A stretch of 64,000 nucleotides of DNA from Pseudocercospora fijiensis CIRAD86 (lineage: Eukaryota > Ascomycota > Dothideomycetes > Mycosphaerellales > Mycosphaerellaceae). The notes under the pieces were generated by a model. The model was not told the DNA's origin. It made no database searches and worked only from the letters and a program-made list of their open reading frames with translations. How positions within the stretch are numbered: position 1 is the stretch's first letter; every line of letters begins with the position of its first letter. The stretch is taken from contig NW_006921555.1 in the NCBI RefSeq assembly GCF_000340215.1, positions 1-64,000 on the forward strand. Reading direction: 5' to 3'. Shown piece by piece: positions 34,190-47,690 of the stretch. Made by a program: the position numbers and the translations under genes.

Positions 34190-34717
34190 TATAAAAGTCG
34201 TCGAATTAAGGAAAAAAGTACGTTATAAAGGTATACGAAGGCGCGCGCGGAGCGAGGATATTATAGAGGTAGTAGATATAGAGCGTAGAGGTATAGATAT
34301 CGATACGAAGGTTAAATATAGCGAGAGAGGTAGTATCGCGCTATCGCTAGGCAATAGAGTAAGCGTCGCGTAAGCCTATATTATAGTAACGTTAGAGTAA
34401 AGAAAGAAGGTAGGTACGGCTAAGAAAGGCAGCTACGGCAAACTTTAAAATATAGCCGGTATATATAGCCGGTATAGTTATAGGCGAAAGCCTCCTTTTA
34501 ATAAATAGTCGGCGTAATAATAGTATCCTACTATAGTATAGTTATTCTTTAGTAGTTCCCTTACTAGCTATAGTAATCTTATAAGTAACCTAGGCCTATT
34601 ACTAGGAAATATAAGAAATATTAGGTAGGCTATACTAAACAAGCTAGTTATTTAGTAGGAAAAGGCCTACTACCGTCTCTATATACCGGCTACGAGTGCC
34701 GGCTATCGCTCTAAATT
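34190..34717. other. Upstream region of the H3-like relic
   Basis: No frame that I can assign. It would contain the promoter of the minus-strand H3-like relic. AGCCGG-type motifs recur at about 34455-34480 and 34676-34703. Confidence 0.5.
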
Positions 34718-35432
34718 TAACTCCGCCCTATCTCGGAGGCTAAGGTACCGAGCGGAAACCCTATAGCTTATATTTACTCGGTTGTCGGGGAGCGCTTATA
34801 GGTAAGGTATTAGAAAAGAGTATAAAAAGTACGAGAAGAGTATCCTAGGATATAGGTCGTAAGTAAATAAGAGTAGTACGCCTAGTTATTTATATAGTAC
34901 GTTACTCTATACGACTAAGAGTATATATTATCTCGTACTTCGCTTATAAGACCTCGACTCTACTAATATACTATTAATCTCCTCCTCGGTTACTATCTTA
35001 ATTCTTCTTCGAGTTGCCGGACTTAGTACGTATCTATCGCTATATAATAGTGCTACGTATTATAGAGAATTAACTCCGCCGTATCTCTAAGGCTAAGGTA
35101 CTAAGCGGAAATCCTATAGCTTATATTTACTCGGTTATCGCGGAGCGATTATAGGTAAGGTATTAGAAAAGAGTATAAAAAGTACGAGAAGAGTATCCTA
35201 GGATATAGGTCGTAAGTAAATAAGAGTAGTACGCCTAGTTATTTATATAGTACGTTACTCTAAATAACTAGGAGCCTATATTATCTCGTACTTCGCTTAT
35301 ATAACCTCGACTCTACTAGTATACTATCGATCTCCTCCTCGGTCGCTAATACGCTATCTTAATTCTTCTTCGAGTTGCCGGACTTAGTACGTATCTGTCG
35401 CTATATAATAGCGCTACGTATTATAGAGAATC
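34718..35432. repeat. 353-bp direct tandem duplication (LTR-like)
   Basis: 34718-35070 and 35071-35432 align over their whole length, starting 'taactccgcc' and ending 'ttatagagaat'. Differences are RIP-type substitutions and a small insertion in the second copy. Each copy has a 'gtataaaaagtacgagaag' TATA-like stretch and 'tatcctaggatataggtcg'. Two abutting copies could be LTRs of an element that lost its interior, or a simple tandem duplication. No internal sequence lies between them. Confidence 0.85.
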
Positions 35433-35765
35433 TCTCCTTAAAGTTTCTCTTTCGTAGGCTTACTATCTGCCTCGTAGTATAGAGGATTAAAGTGCCGATA
35501 CTAAAGAATCTCTATATGGTTAGGATACTAGGGCCCCTAAGGACCTTTATATTTTAGGTTAAAATAGAGACGTATTATAAACGTTCTATCGCCCTTTCGC
35601 TTACTACCCGCTAGGTCGCGATATACGAAGAAACTAATCTAAATATAGCTCGTCTCTATAATAGCTAGGTAAATACAGAGCGCTAGGTTTTTCTTCGTGC
35701 CTTAGATTTAAGGACGGCGCGGAGATAAAATTAGAAATATAGCTAGTACCTATAGCCGATAAAAG
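35433..35765. other. No recognisable feature
   Basis: Spacer after the tandem duplication. Many stops in all frames and no repeat noted. Confidence 0.45.
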
Positions 35766-36660
35766 GATGCGAAAATAGGCCTCCTCCTAGGTTAATCTAA
35801 CGACTATATACAAATTCTAACTAATCCGCTATAAACCGACGCCGAAGTTTGCCTAGAAGCTATACATCTTTATTTTAAAGAGTAACCCGCTTCGTATAGA
35901 TAGTAAGGAGGTTTAAAAGCTTAAGCTAGGTTACGAGAAATGCCTCCGTAGCTTTCTAAAGAGTACTAATCGCCTTAGCCGTAAATCGTATACTAGACCG
36001 AAAATCTAATATAGTTTCTTAGACGAGTCGCTAGAAGGGAGTCTTAGGGATTAAAAGCTCGGTCCCTCTTTTATTTTAGAAAAGCCGGATCTAGCGAAGG
36101 GTAATAGTATCTAGTTTAAAGCGCCGCTTCTTTATTATCGAGTCTTACCTTATACTCTTTTTTTAATGGAAAGATAATCTTTCTTCCCAATAGCCTTCGT
36201 CCGCCTACTCTTTTTAGCCTTCTCCTATCTACCTAAAGCTTTCTTGTTTTTCGGTACTATTTTCCGAGGAACCCCCTTCTATCGTATATACTACGGAGAG
36301 TCTTACTCTTCCGATATCTCGTTCTTGCTACGGTCTCCCTATACTTAGCTTGCTTTACCCTTACCCTTTAGGCTCTAAAGATATTCCTATACGCGTTTAG
36401 GCGACGAAGGTCTTTCGGAAGGACCTATAAAATTAATAAGCCTATAATCGTAAGGAGATATTTATACTTCTTACCTTCCGGATTAAATAGTCTTCTATTA
36501 AACCGTTTTAGTAGGTTATCGTTAGATTCGTAGAAAGGTTAGTAGCTTAAGGAAGAGGAGGCGGCTAGCTTAGAAAGGCCCGAAGAGCCGAATCCTTAAG
36601 GTATATTTATCTTTAAGAATATAGGGAAAGGGAAGAAGGAGAGGAAGAGCGAATAGAGAA
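35766..36660 (+). pseudogene. Possible RIP-degraded frame, unknown family
   Basis: A plus-strand frame can be followed with RIP-type stops: 'KLKLGYEKCLRSFLKSTNRL', 'EGSLRDQKLGPSFILEKPDL', then a hydrophobic stretch 'FVRLLFLAFSYLPKAFLFF' near 36200-36255 that could be a membrane segment. Around 36150-36260 TG and CA are retained more than nearby ('tttttaatggaaag', 'cttcccaatagcc'). I do not recognise it, and the frame may be coincidental. Confidence 0.25.
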
Positions 36661-37256
36661 TTAGAAATAGTCTGTAGGTAAGCGGGGTAGGTTAATATAG
36701 TAACTAGTCTATTTAGGTCCTAGGAATTCGAAACAGATTAGGGATATATACCGGCTATAATACTCTAGAGACCTAGCGGAGGAAATGCCTAGAGACTATC
36801 GCTAATACTACTTAAAAAAGTAGAAATGTTCTTCTAGCTAAGACCTCCTAGAGTAACGCTATAATTGCCTTATATCTTACTAGATTCCGGCTATTACGAG
36901 CCTTAGAGAAGATCTAAGAGAAAAGCTATATCTTAAAATATAAACGACTAAGTATAGTAGTAGCCTTAATAGTACTTATTTATCTATCTAGTTACCTATC
37001 TACTTATCTATTAGTCTACCTATAAGAAGCTACCTAGATTTTAGTACCTAAGGTAATAATTATAACTATCTAGATAGGGAATACTAGTTAGCAATTACCC
37101 TTTATATAGAAGGAAACAGATAGGAAATATAACCAGTAGCAGTAGCCTATAACCTATATTTATACCTATACCCTTCCTTAATAGATATAATCTAGTCTAG
37201 GCGAGACCTTAGTAGCGAAAAGAGACTAGTACTATAATATATATAACTTTTAAGAC
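36661..37256. other. Spacer with TATCTAxCTA repeats
   Basis: No gene that I can support. Near 36965-37045 degenerate 'tatctatctag' and 'ctacct' units repeat. The left outer boundary of the palindrome follows. Confidence 0.5.
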
Positions 37257-37662
37257 TACCTATAATAGAGGTTATATTAGTAGGTAGATAGGGTAGTAGT
37301 AGGTATAATAGTATTCGATAAGGATCTAGGAGGAAAGGGAGGAAGGCGGGCAAGTTAGCCTAGCGCTAAGCGCTAAGCCCTACCTAAGGCATCGAGACCC
37401 TAGCTTTACTCGGCCTAGTTATATACTAATTACGTATAGCCTCTTTAGCCCTAATATACGCTTCCCTTCTAAAGGCCGCGCCCTCGTAGCCTTTCTATAT
37501 TCTAACCTCGACCTCTACTACTACTAACTTAGCAAATCTAATAAGCTGCTTAGTCTACGCTAAATTAAACACTTAACTACCTAATTATATAACTATATTA
37601 AACCTTACCTTCTAATAGTAATATAATACTCTAACTACGCTATCCTTATATATAGTAAGGTA
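37257..37662 (-). repeat. LTR C, Gypsy-3 left-arm 3' LTR (406 bp)
   Basis: Inverted relative to 48724-49131 and to solo LTR A. Read on the minus strand it begins TACCTTACTA and ends TTATAGGTA, diverged from TACTCTA...TAGAGTA. It shares 'ctaagccctacctaaggc' and 'tctacctactaatataacc' (or their complements) with the other copies. Confidence 0.85.
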
Positions 37663-38689
37663 ATATATATCTATAAGAATTAAGGGCTATTAACGAATTA
37701 TAATACGAGCGCGTCTTCCCTACTATAATAGGTAGGCGTACGAGGTATTATAGTATTGCCTCCGTTCTAAGCAATATTATCCGAGTTCTTTACGTCTACT
37801 CTAAAAGACCTAGTAATATTCGTTTCGAGGGCTAATTACTATTATTTCCGAGGGCTATTTACTATTCGTAGTTTCGCTAGCCCTAATTAGTTAGGCTTAG
37901 TAGCCTTTAATTATTAATTCTTCCAAAACATAGTTCGTCTAGTTTCTATAGGTAACGGCTATTATAAGCGTAGTAGTTAAGGTTCGCCTCGCTTAAAGGA
38001 TCGGAAAGATCGAGGAGTAACTTATTATCTATAAGATCGACCCTAGCTAGCTTAGCTCTATATTTTTGCCCTTAGTTAGTCTATTAACTAATTAGTCCTT
38101 AAGCGGCCCTCTCTCTTTTAATTAAACTCCTAATATAGTCGTTCTTTTAACTTAGTTAGTATAGTCTACTCCGGCCTTAGGTACCTAGTATAGGTAAGGT
38201 TATTCCTATAGGTATAGCGATAATAGTAAGTAATATTAATAATAGCGGCGCTAGCGCTAACTTTACCTTACTTCCTAGCTTCCTTCTTTAACTGTAAATA
38301 ATAATAATATTATTAATACGACCGCGTCGGCTTCTAACGTATCGCTAGCTCGTAGCGCGACGCTATTATTATCGTTATTATTATTATTCGCGCGCGCGTG
38401 CCGCCCTTGCCGATCGCCTAGGCCCTAAGGCCTCGATAGAATAAAGGAATAGAAGGGGGATCCAAATACTAAGAGAAGGGCCTTACTACGCAGGTAAAGA
38501 GGTGGAATCCTTAAAGAAGTAGGCGATTAGTTAATACGTTATAGCACGCTTATTAACACTCGGTGCGCGCTTACTATTATAGTATAGTCTTATTGTCCTT
38601 TACTAACAATTGCTTGCCTCTAATTAGTTAGCTAATACTATCCCGGGGGTGCTATTAATCCTAGATCTCTCTAGCGATATTATAGGCTC
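37663..38689 (-). other. Gypsy-3 left arm, 3' internal region
   Basis: Counterpart of 47691-48723. On the minus strand 38275 down to about 38070 keeps part of the possible accessory frame seen in the other arm ('KVSASAAIINIT', 'NNLTYTRYLRPEQ'), then loses it by a one-base shift. Contains a 'cgcgcgcgcg' run near 38390. Otherwise non-coding. Confidence 0.5.
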
Positions 38690-41600
38690 TTACCCTTCTT
38701 CTTATTCTTTATACTAGTCTAATACTTATCTAACTACTTAGTTATATCCTTAAAGGAGCCTTTAGCTTCCTATAAGTCCTATTTAGGCAAATAGCCTTGC
38801 TATCTTAGTAGGTACTCCTTCTTGCCTTACCTAGTTCGATACTTTAGGATACCTTCGACCGACTATAGCTCTTTACTATTAGCTAAGGCTTCTTCTAACT
38901 TAGTAGGCGCTTTATCGCCTTCGCGCTAGTAATGTAGCTTAAGGAGGGACATATAGAAGGTATTATAGATAGTGTAATAAGGAGGAAGCTATAACTAGTA
39001 AGCCTATATAACCTTAGCCTCTCGGATACGAAATAGGCTAATATATCTTAGAGCGAGCTTAGGCCTTGTTTTGCTGTTAGGTAATAGGTGTTTACAGGTA
39101 CGGAGGTTCTTTATACTAAGTATAACTATATCGCCTTGCTTAAAGATTATTACTATATAACGCTTATCGTAGTAGGTCTGTTAGTATTCTTAAGCCTTTA
39201 TTAGCTTCTTAGCTATCTTAGCACAGATTTCTCGTATCTTCTAAACGCGTTCTATTGCCGCTAGTATCTCTAGTACTTAACGCGCTTCCCTTTCCTTACG
39301 CTCGGCCTCGAGCGACCCTAGTTCTTATAGTAAAGCGGCATTTTAGCCTATTGTAGCTATATAGGGTAAGGCCTTAGTTAATAAGTATATGCTATTATTA
39401 TATACGAATTCTATAGGTTGTAGGAGGTTAACCTAATCTTTAGGGTTCTTATTAATATAGCTACGCAGGTACTGCTATAGGGTAGTATTCTATCCCTCTG
39501 TTTAACCGTTAGTCTATAGATAGAAGGCTATTAATAGCCGATGCTTTAGTCTTAGCTATAGGCATATTTCGCTCTAATAGCGCGATATTAGTATCGATCT
39601 GCGATTAGATACTATCCCCTTAGGGGTTCCCTAATAGGTATAGAAGATGTTATTCTATAGCGCTTCTACTATATTAATAGTAGTCTAATCTTTCCGCGCC
39701 GGGATATATCGAGCGCCTTTAGTAAATCGATCTACTATAATAAGGATAGTATTATATATATCCTTGCTACCCCTACGCTTAGTAGCAGGAAGGCCTATAA
39801 TAAAGTCTATTATAAGCTCTACGAATAGCTTCTTTAGGACAGGAAGTAAAGACAACTCGCTAAATAGTAAGTGCTTTAGTACTTTAATACGCTAGTATAC
39901 TATATAGGTCTATATATATGCTTTTATATACTACTTACTATTTAGCTAGTAGTATATACGTAATAGTAGCTCGTACGACCCCTCTATACTATAGTAACTA
40001 GCAAGCTTACTATTATAGTGCCGCTTTAAAAGCTCTTATCTAATCGATTGTTTAGCGGGGATATATTATCTGCCCTTAAACTTTAAGTAACCCTTATTAT
40101 CGATCGACTAGTTACTCTTACTAGATCGAGTCGTTCGTCTACTTATAAGCTTATTAATACGTTCGATAGCAAAGGCGTCCCTCTACTAAGTACGTAATAG
40201 AGTTTCTATAAACGATTAACTATCCCTATTTATAAGGTTATTTAATAGCATCCTCGCTATCGAACGAGGTACGTATTATATATATCTAATAGTATAAGTA
40301 GCCGGAATAACTATAACCTCTTCTATAGTACTATTGCTATATAGGCTATTACTATAGATAGTAATGTCTTTAATCGAGTTATTATAGCTCGAGCGATCTA
40401 CGTCCTTTCTAACCTATACTAGAAGAACGACAACTCCGCTATAGTATTTATTGCCGCCGCGGGGTCCGTAAGTCCGCTTATCCTACGCTTACTTATTAAT
40501 AATATAGGCTATAGCAATCTTATACTATAGGGTTAGAAACAAAGAATTAATATACTAAGTCTCGCTATCGTAATTAGGTCGCCTCGATAGGCTATCGGTA
40601 GGGTTGCTTATACCTAGCCGATATAGTATATTAAAATCGAACCTAGCGAGGTAGACGGCCTATCTAGCCTATCGACCTATAACCTTTATAACCTTAGTAA
40701 TACTACGTAGGTTGTTATAGTCCGTATAGACCTAAATTAGGTACTAAGGACTATCGAGATAGTAGCGCTAATACTTAAAGGATTCTATAATTGCTAAGAG
40801 CTCTTACTTATAGGTCTCGTATCGACGTTCTATATCGATTATCTTACGTAAAAAGAAGGCAATCGGATGCTAGTAATTGTTATTTTCTAATTGCTATAAT
40901 ATAATAGCCGATATAGCGAACTATAAAGCCTTAGTCTTTCTACGGATCTACTTACTTAGTATAAAATACTATAATAAGGGGACTTTAGTAAAGCGTTGCT
41001 TTAAACCGTTAAAAGCGGCTTGTGTTTTGTTAGTCTATTTAAACTCCTTATAAAGGTTAGCCTTAGTCTTAGTAAGCTTAGTTAGTAGCATTATATGCCT
41101 CGAATAGCCCTTAATAAATCGACGGTAAAAGTTAGTAAAACCTAGGAATAATTAGAGCTCTTTAATACTAGTAGGGGTTAGCTATTTAGTAATAGCTTTA
41201 ATCCGATTAGGATTAGCCTTCATACTATTAGTTAATACGAGGAAGCTAAGGAAGGCTACCTCCTTAGTAGTAAAGGTGCATTTAGAAGGCTTGTAATATA
41301 AGCTATAGGCTCGTAGGCGGTCGAGTACCCTACGGACTATAGACTAGTACTCCGTAATATTAGGTAAGTATATATAAACTAGGATACTATCTAGGTAAAC
41401 TATATAGAGGTAGTCTGATAGGCCGGATAGGGCCCGATTAATATAGGACTAGAATGTTATAGGGGCATTAGCTAGCCTAAGCGGTATAACTAAATACTCG
41501 AAGTAGCTATAGCGAGTATAGAAAGCTATCTTCTATTCGTCGCCCTTACGAATACAGATACGATAGTACGTATCCTTAATATCTAATATAGTATAAAAGT

Positions 41601-43190
41601 AGGCGCTAGATAGGCGATCGAGGGTCTCGTTAATAAGCGGAAGTAGACAGCGGTCCTTAATAGTAATAGCGTTAAGTCTACGGTAATTAATATATAAACG
41701 TAGGCAGCTATCCTTCTTTAGAACAAATAGGATTAGTATACTAATAGGGCTATAGCTATACTAAATTCAACTATTAGCTAGGTTCTTATCTAGGTATTTA
41801 CGTAATATAGTAAGCTTACGCTTACTAAGGTTATAGAGTAGCCTAAAAGGAACCTCCTTACCCTCTATAATATTAATCTTATAGTTAGTCTCTTTAAATA
41901 TAGGCAATGTCGATACTAGGTAGTATTTAAACATATTAATATAGGTTTTTCGAATAGGCTACGGTATACGAGTAAGCTAATTAGGGTCTATACTATTAGG
42001 GGGCATAGGCTTATCGTTATTACTACCGAGTAGGTCGGCAGTTACGTTAGCTAAGGCGGAGGCTAGTATTAGGCTGCTAATAAATAGAACCTTAATATTA
42101 TTAGGATACTCGCTAATATTAATATATTTAATATCTTCCTTCCTAGCGATTCTAAATCGCTACTATTAGCTGCCTAAGTCTATAGCTATAGCGTATTACT
42201 TAAGGATAGGGTTGCTAAGAACAATATTAGCTAGAAGGTTGTCTATATCTACCGCGTAGGTAGTAAAGTCTAGTAAGCGCTTATTGCCGAGGTCGTCCCT
42301 TAGAACTATATAAAGATAGTAGGCTCTATAAGTTAAGTACCGAGCTTTATTGAAATAGGTAAGGATAGGTATATTAGTCCTATTTAATTATCGAAGATCT
42401 AATTACTTAGCAAGGCGGTAGTTTATAAGGGTACTAACTAAATTGCCTAGATCTAGTATAACCTTAGTCTTATAGTTAGCGCTATACGTGTCCTATATAA
42501 GATAGGTGCGTATAATAGCTAGTATAATATCGATAGTCTTACGCTATATAAGGCTAATAGTTAGTATAGCGCTTATTCTTTTTCGACTAATTAAAAGAGC
42601 CGATAGGGGTAGAATTAGCGGCTAAGAGGTACCTCCTATACTTAGCGGAAGCACGGTTAATTCGGGCCTAATCCTTAGGTTTGTCGTATTAGCCTAGTAG
42701 GTAGCTAGTACTACTATAGTTATAGTACTTTAATCCGGTTAGGACATTGCCGTAGACATTGCCGCTATTATTAGTCGAGCGGTTAGTATTATAGGGATAC
42801 GAGCCCCTTCTACGGCCCCTATTACGGCCTCCTCTATATAGCCGTCGGCTACGGCTTCTTCTATAGTTAATATTACTGTTTCTACTACTAGCATTATTGC
42901 CTTAGTAGGAACCTTAGTTTCCCCCGCGGCTACGGTTACTACGGTTAGTACTAGCTAGTCGGATCCTCGATTCTAGTCTTTATTAAAGCTAAACAGCTCG
43001 TTTAGCTATTTCTACTTCGACTATAAATTAAATACGTATTAGGTTAGCCCGTTTAAACACACGGCGGCGGTCTGATTTAAGGATAAGCTCCTATCTAAGC
43101 TTTAGGCGTATTTCCGAGATCTATATAGAATTAGTCTTAGCCGGAGGGTCGTCTTTAAGGGTCTTTAAATAGGCCTCGAATAAGCGGGAC
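38690..43190 (-). pseudogene. Gypsy-3 left-arm gag C-terminus and pol remnant
   Basis: Mirror copy of the right-arm pol. It begins in gag near 43190: 'RLFEAYLKTLKDDPPAKTNS' extends about 70-90 bp further 5' than the right arm. The RT box (about 41386-41398) reads YLDS rather than the YLDD of the other arm, a change not explained by RIP alone. RNase H, integrase and tail follow in mirrored order to about 38700. CA and TG are somewhat more frequent than in Gypsy-1, 2 or 5, suggesting a lighter RIP load. Confidence 0.8.
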
Positions 43191-43259
43191 GATTAATTAG
43201 TCTTTTATTTAGCTCGAAGATACTAGTCCTAAGTATATTATTGCCTTAGTATAGGGTTT
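43099..43259. other. Palindrome centre, about 160 bp unique spacer
   Basis: The two arms stop matching at about 43098 and 43260. The left part of the spacer (to about 43190) still reads as left-arm gag on the minus strand. The rest cannot be assigned. This is the junction at which two 5'-truncated copies meet. Confidence 0.7.
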
Positions 43260-46200
43260 CTAAGGGAGGAATTAGTCCTTAAATTAGACCGCCGCCCTGT
43301 ATTCGAATAGGCTAATCTAATATGCATTTAATTTATAGTCGAAGTAGAAATAGCTAAACGAGCTATTTAGCTCTAGTAACGACTAGAATCGAGGATCCGA
43401 CTAACTAGTACTAACCGTAGCAACCGTAGCCGCGGGGGAAACTAAGGTTCCTACTAAAACAATAGTGCTAACAATAGGAATAGTAACAATAGCCGTAGAA
43501 GAGGCCGTAGCCGGCGACTATATAGAGGAGGCCGCGATAGGGGCCGTAGAAGGGGCTCGTATCCCTATAATACTAAACGCTTAACTAACAATAGCAGCAA
43601 TAGCGGCTATAGCAATCCCCTCACCGGATTAAAGTGCTTTAACTATAATAGTACTAGCTATCTACTAGTCTAATACGACAAACCTAGGGATTAGGCCCGA
43701 ATCGACCGTACTACTACCGAGTACTAAAAGCACCTTTTAGTAGCTAACGCTACCCCTATAGGCTAACCTTCTAATTAGTCGAAAAAAGATTAGGCGCTGT
43801 ACTAACTATTAGCCTCGTACGGCGTAAGACTATCGATATTGTACTAGCTATTATACGTACCTATCTCGTATAGGATACGTATAGCACTAACTATAAAACT
43901 AAGGTTATACTAGATCTAGGAAATTCAGTTAGTGCCTTTATTAGCTATCGCCTAGCTAAGCAATTAGACCTTCGACAACTAAATAGGGCTAACCTACTAA
44001 CCCTTACTTAGTTTAATAACGCCCGGCACTTAACCTATAGGGCTTACTATATTCCTATAGTTCTAAGAGACGACCTCGGCAACGAGCGCTTGCTAGATTT
44101 TACCGCCTACGTAGTAGATATAGACAACCTTCTATCTAATATTGTTATTAGTAACCCTGTTCTTAAGCACTACGCCGTAGCTATAGACCTAGGCAGCTAA
44201 TAGTAGCGATTTAGAATCGCTAGGAAGGAGGGTATTAAATATATTAATATTAGCGAGTGCCCTAACGATATTAGGGTCCTGTTTATTAGCAACCTAATAC
44301 TAGCCTCCGCCTTAGCTAATCCGACTACTAACCTGCTCGGCGGTAATAACGATAAACTAGTGCCCCCTAATAGTATAGATCCTAATTAGCTTACTCGTAT
44401 ACCTTAGCCTATTCGAGAAACCTATATTAAGGTGTTTAAACACTACCTAGTATCGGTATTGCCTATATTTAAAGAGACGGATTATAAGATTAATATTATA
44501 GAGGGCAAAGAGGTTCCTTTTAGACTACTCTATAACCTTAGTAAGCGTAAACTCGCTATATTACGTAAATATCTAGATAATAACCTAGCTAATAGTCGAA
44601 TTTAGTATAGCAACAGCCCTACTAGTATACCTATCCTATTTGTCCTAAAGAAGGATAGTAGCCTACGTTTATACGTTAATTACCGTAGGCTTAATACTGT
44701 TACTATTAAAGACCGTTACCTACTTCCGCTTATTAACAAGACCCTCGATCGCCTTTCTAGCGCCTGTCTCTATACTATATTAGACATTAAGGATACGTAC
44801 TATCGTATTTGTATTCGTAAGGGCGATAAATAGAAAATAGCCTTCCGCACTCGCTATAGCTATTTCGAGTACTTAGTTATGCTATTTAGGCTAGCTAATG
44901 CCCCTACTACATTCTAGTCCTATATTAATCGGGCCCTATTAGGCCTATTAGACTACCTCTATATAGTTTACCTAGACGATATCCTAGTTTATACCTATTT
45001 ACCTAATATTATAGAGCACTAGGCTATAGTACGTAAGGTACTCGACCGCCTACGGGCCTATAGACTATATTGCAAGCCTTCTAAATATACCTTTGCTACT
45101 AAGGAGGTGTTATTCCTCGGCTTCCTCGTATTAACTAAGGGTATTAAGGCTAATCCTAATCGGATTAAAACAATTACTAAATAGCTAACCCCTACTAGTA
45201 TTAAGGAGCTTTAATTATTCCTAGGTTTTGCTAACTTCTACCGCTACTTTATTAAGGGCTATTTGAGGCATATAATGCTATTAACTAAGCTTACTAAGAC
45301 TAAGGCAAACCCTTCTAGAGAGTTCAAATAGACTAATAAAACACAAGCCGCTTTTAACGGTTTAAAGCAACGCTTTACTAAAGTCCCCTTATTGTACTAT
45401 TTCGTACTAAGCAAACAGATCCGAATTGAAACTAACGCTTTATAGTTCGCTGTATTAGCTATTACATTATAGCAGGCTAATAATACCTACTAGCACCCGA
45501 TTGCCTTCTTCTTACGGAAGATAATCGATATAGAGCGTCGTTACGAGACCTACGAGTAAGAGCTCCTAGCAATCGTAGAAGCCTTTAAGCACTAGCGCTA
45601 CTATCTCGATAGTACTTAGTACCCTATTTAGGTCTATATAGACTATAACAACCTGCGTAGGATTACTAAGGTTATACGGGTTATAGGTCGATAGGCTAGA
45701 TAGGCCGTCTACCTCGCCGGGTTCGATTTTAATATATTATACCGGCTAGGCGTAAGTAACCCTACTAATAGCCTATCGAGGCGACCTAATTACGATAGCG
45801 AGACCTAATATATTAATTCTTTGTTTCTAACCCTATAGTATAAGATTGCTATAGACCTTACCGTAAAGTAAGCGTAGGATAAGTAGCTTACCGGACTCCG
45901 CGATAGCTCGAAGTATACTAATACTCTTGCTATATTAATAGTGCGTATTAAGGCAAGGGCTAATAATATAGATAGGAAGAGTTATAATAACTCCCTAGTC
46001 GATATCGCTATATATAGTAATAGCGATAGCACTACTATAGTTAATCCGGCTACTAGTACTATTAGATATATATAATACGTACCTCGTTCGATAGCAAGGG
46101 TACTATTAAATAACCTTGCAAATAGGGATAGTTAATCGTTTATAGATAAGCTATTACGTGCTTAGTAGAGGGAGGCCTTTGCTATCGAGCGTATTAATAG

Positions 46201-47690
46201 GCTTGTAAGTAGACGGGCGACTCGATCTAGTAAGAGTAACAATTAGTCGATCGACGATAAGGGTAACTTAAAGTTTAAGGGCAGATACTATATCCCCGCT
46301 AAACAATCGATTAGATAAGAGCATTTAAAGCGATACTATAATAGTAAGCTTGCTAGTTACTATAGCATAGAGAGGTCGTACGAGCTACTATCGCGTATAT
46401 ACTACTAGCCGAATAGTAAACGGTATATAAAAGAATACGTATAGACCTACGTAGTATACTAGCGTATTAAAGCACTAAAGTACTTGCTATTTAGCGAGTT
46501 GTCTTTACTTCCTATTCCTAGGAAGCTATTCGTAGAGCTTATAATAGACTTTATTATAGGCCTTCCTCCTACTAAGCGTAGGGGCAGTAAGGACGTATAT
46601 AATGCTATCCTTATTATAGTAGATCGATTTACTAAAGGCGCTCGATACGTCCCGGCGCGCAAAGATTAGACTGCTATTAATATAGCAGAGGCGCTATAGA
46701 CTAATATCTTCTATACCTATTAGAGAACCCTTAAAGGGATAGTGTCTAATCGTAGATCGATACTAATATCTTATTATTAGAGCGAGGTTTGCTTATAGCT
46801 AAGACTAAAGCATCGGCTATTAACAGCCTTCTATCTATAGACTAACGGTTAAATAGAGAGGCAGAATGCTACCTTATAGCAGTACCTACGTAGCTATATT
46901 AATAAGAACCCCGAAGACTAGGTAAACCTCCTATAGCCTATAGAATTCGTATATAACAATAGTGTACACTTATTAACTAAGGTTTCGCTATACATAGCTA
47001 TAATAGGCTAAAATGCTGCTTTGCTATAAGACCTACTAACGCTCGAGGCCGAGCGTAAGGAAAGGGGAGCGCGTTAAGTACTAGAAACACTAGCGGTAAT
47101 AGAACGTGTCTAGAAGATACGAGAAATCTTCGCTAAGATAGCTAAGAAGCTAGTAAAGGCTTAAGAGTACTAAAAGACCTACTACGATAAGCGCTATATA
47201 CTAATAACCTTTAAACAAGGCGATATAGTTATACTTAATACGAAGAACCTCCGTATCCGCAAACACCTATTACCTAATAGCAAAACAAGGCCTAAGCTCG
47301 TACTAAGATACATTAGCCTATTCCGTATTCGAGAGGCTAAGGGCATATAGGCCTATTAGTTGTAGCTTCCTCCTTATTATACTATCTATAACACCTTCTA
47401 TATATCCCTCCTTAAACTATACTACTAGCGCGAAGGCGATAAAGCGCCTACTAAGTTAGAAGAAGTATTAGCTAATAGTAAAGAGCTATAGTTATAGAGC
47501 GTATACTAAAGTATCGGACTAGGCAAGGCAAGAAGGAGTACTTATTAAGATAGTAAGGCTATTCGCCTAAATAGGACTTATAGGAAGCTAAAGGTTCCTT
47601 TAAGGATATAACTAAGTTGCTAGACGAGTATTAGACTAGTATAAAGACTAAGAAGAAGGCTAAGGGCCCGTAATGTTACTAGAAAGGCCT
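43260..47690 (+). pseudogene. Gypsy-3 right-arm gag C-terminus and pol remnant
   Basis: The gag end reads 'EELVLKLDRRPVFEQANL'. The nucleocapsid knuckle at about 43633-43677 reads KCFNYNSTSYLLV-Q-YD, a CX2CX4HX4C box with Cys/His partly turned to Tyr. Protease is at about 43900-43990 ('VILDLGNSVSAFISYRLAKQ'). RT is at about 44630-45260, with an intact YLDD at 44969-44980 ('LYIVYLDDILVY') and 'LFLGFANFYRYFIKGY'. RNase H is at about 45390-45650 ('HPIAFFLRKIIDIERRYETY'). Integrase is at about 46300-46980; 46484-46669 is open for 61 codons ('VELIIDFIIGLPPTKRRGSK', 'LIIVDRFTKGARYVP'). A tail follows with 'PRLVLRYISLFRIREAKG'. Fewer stops than the neighbours, but several TAG/TAA remain, so it is dead. 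Confidence 0.87.

Noticed and set aside
46459..46662. Open stretch of 67 codons on the minus strand
   Set aside because: Shadow of the Gypsy-3 integrase frame on the plus strand (46484-46669), which carries recognisable integrase motifs.
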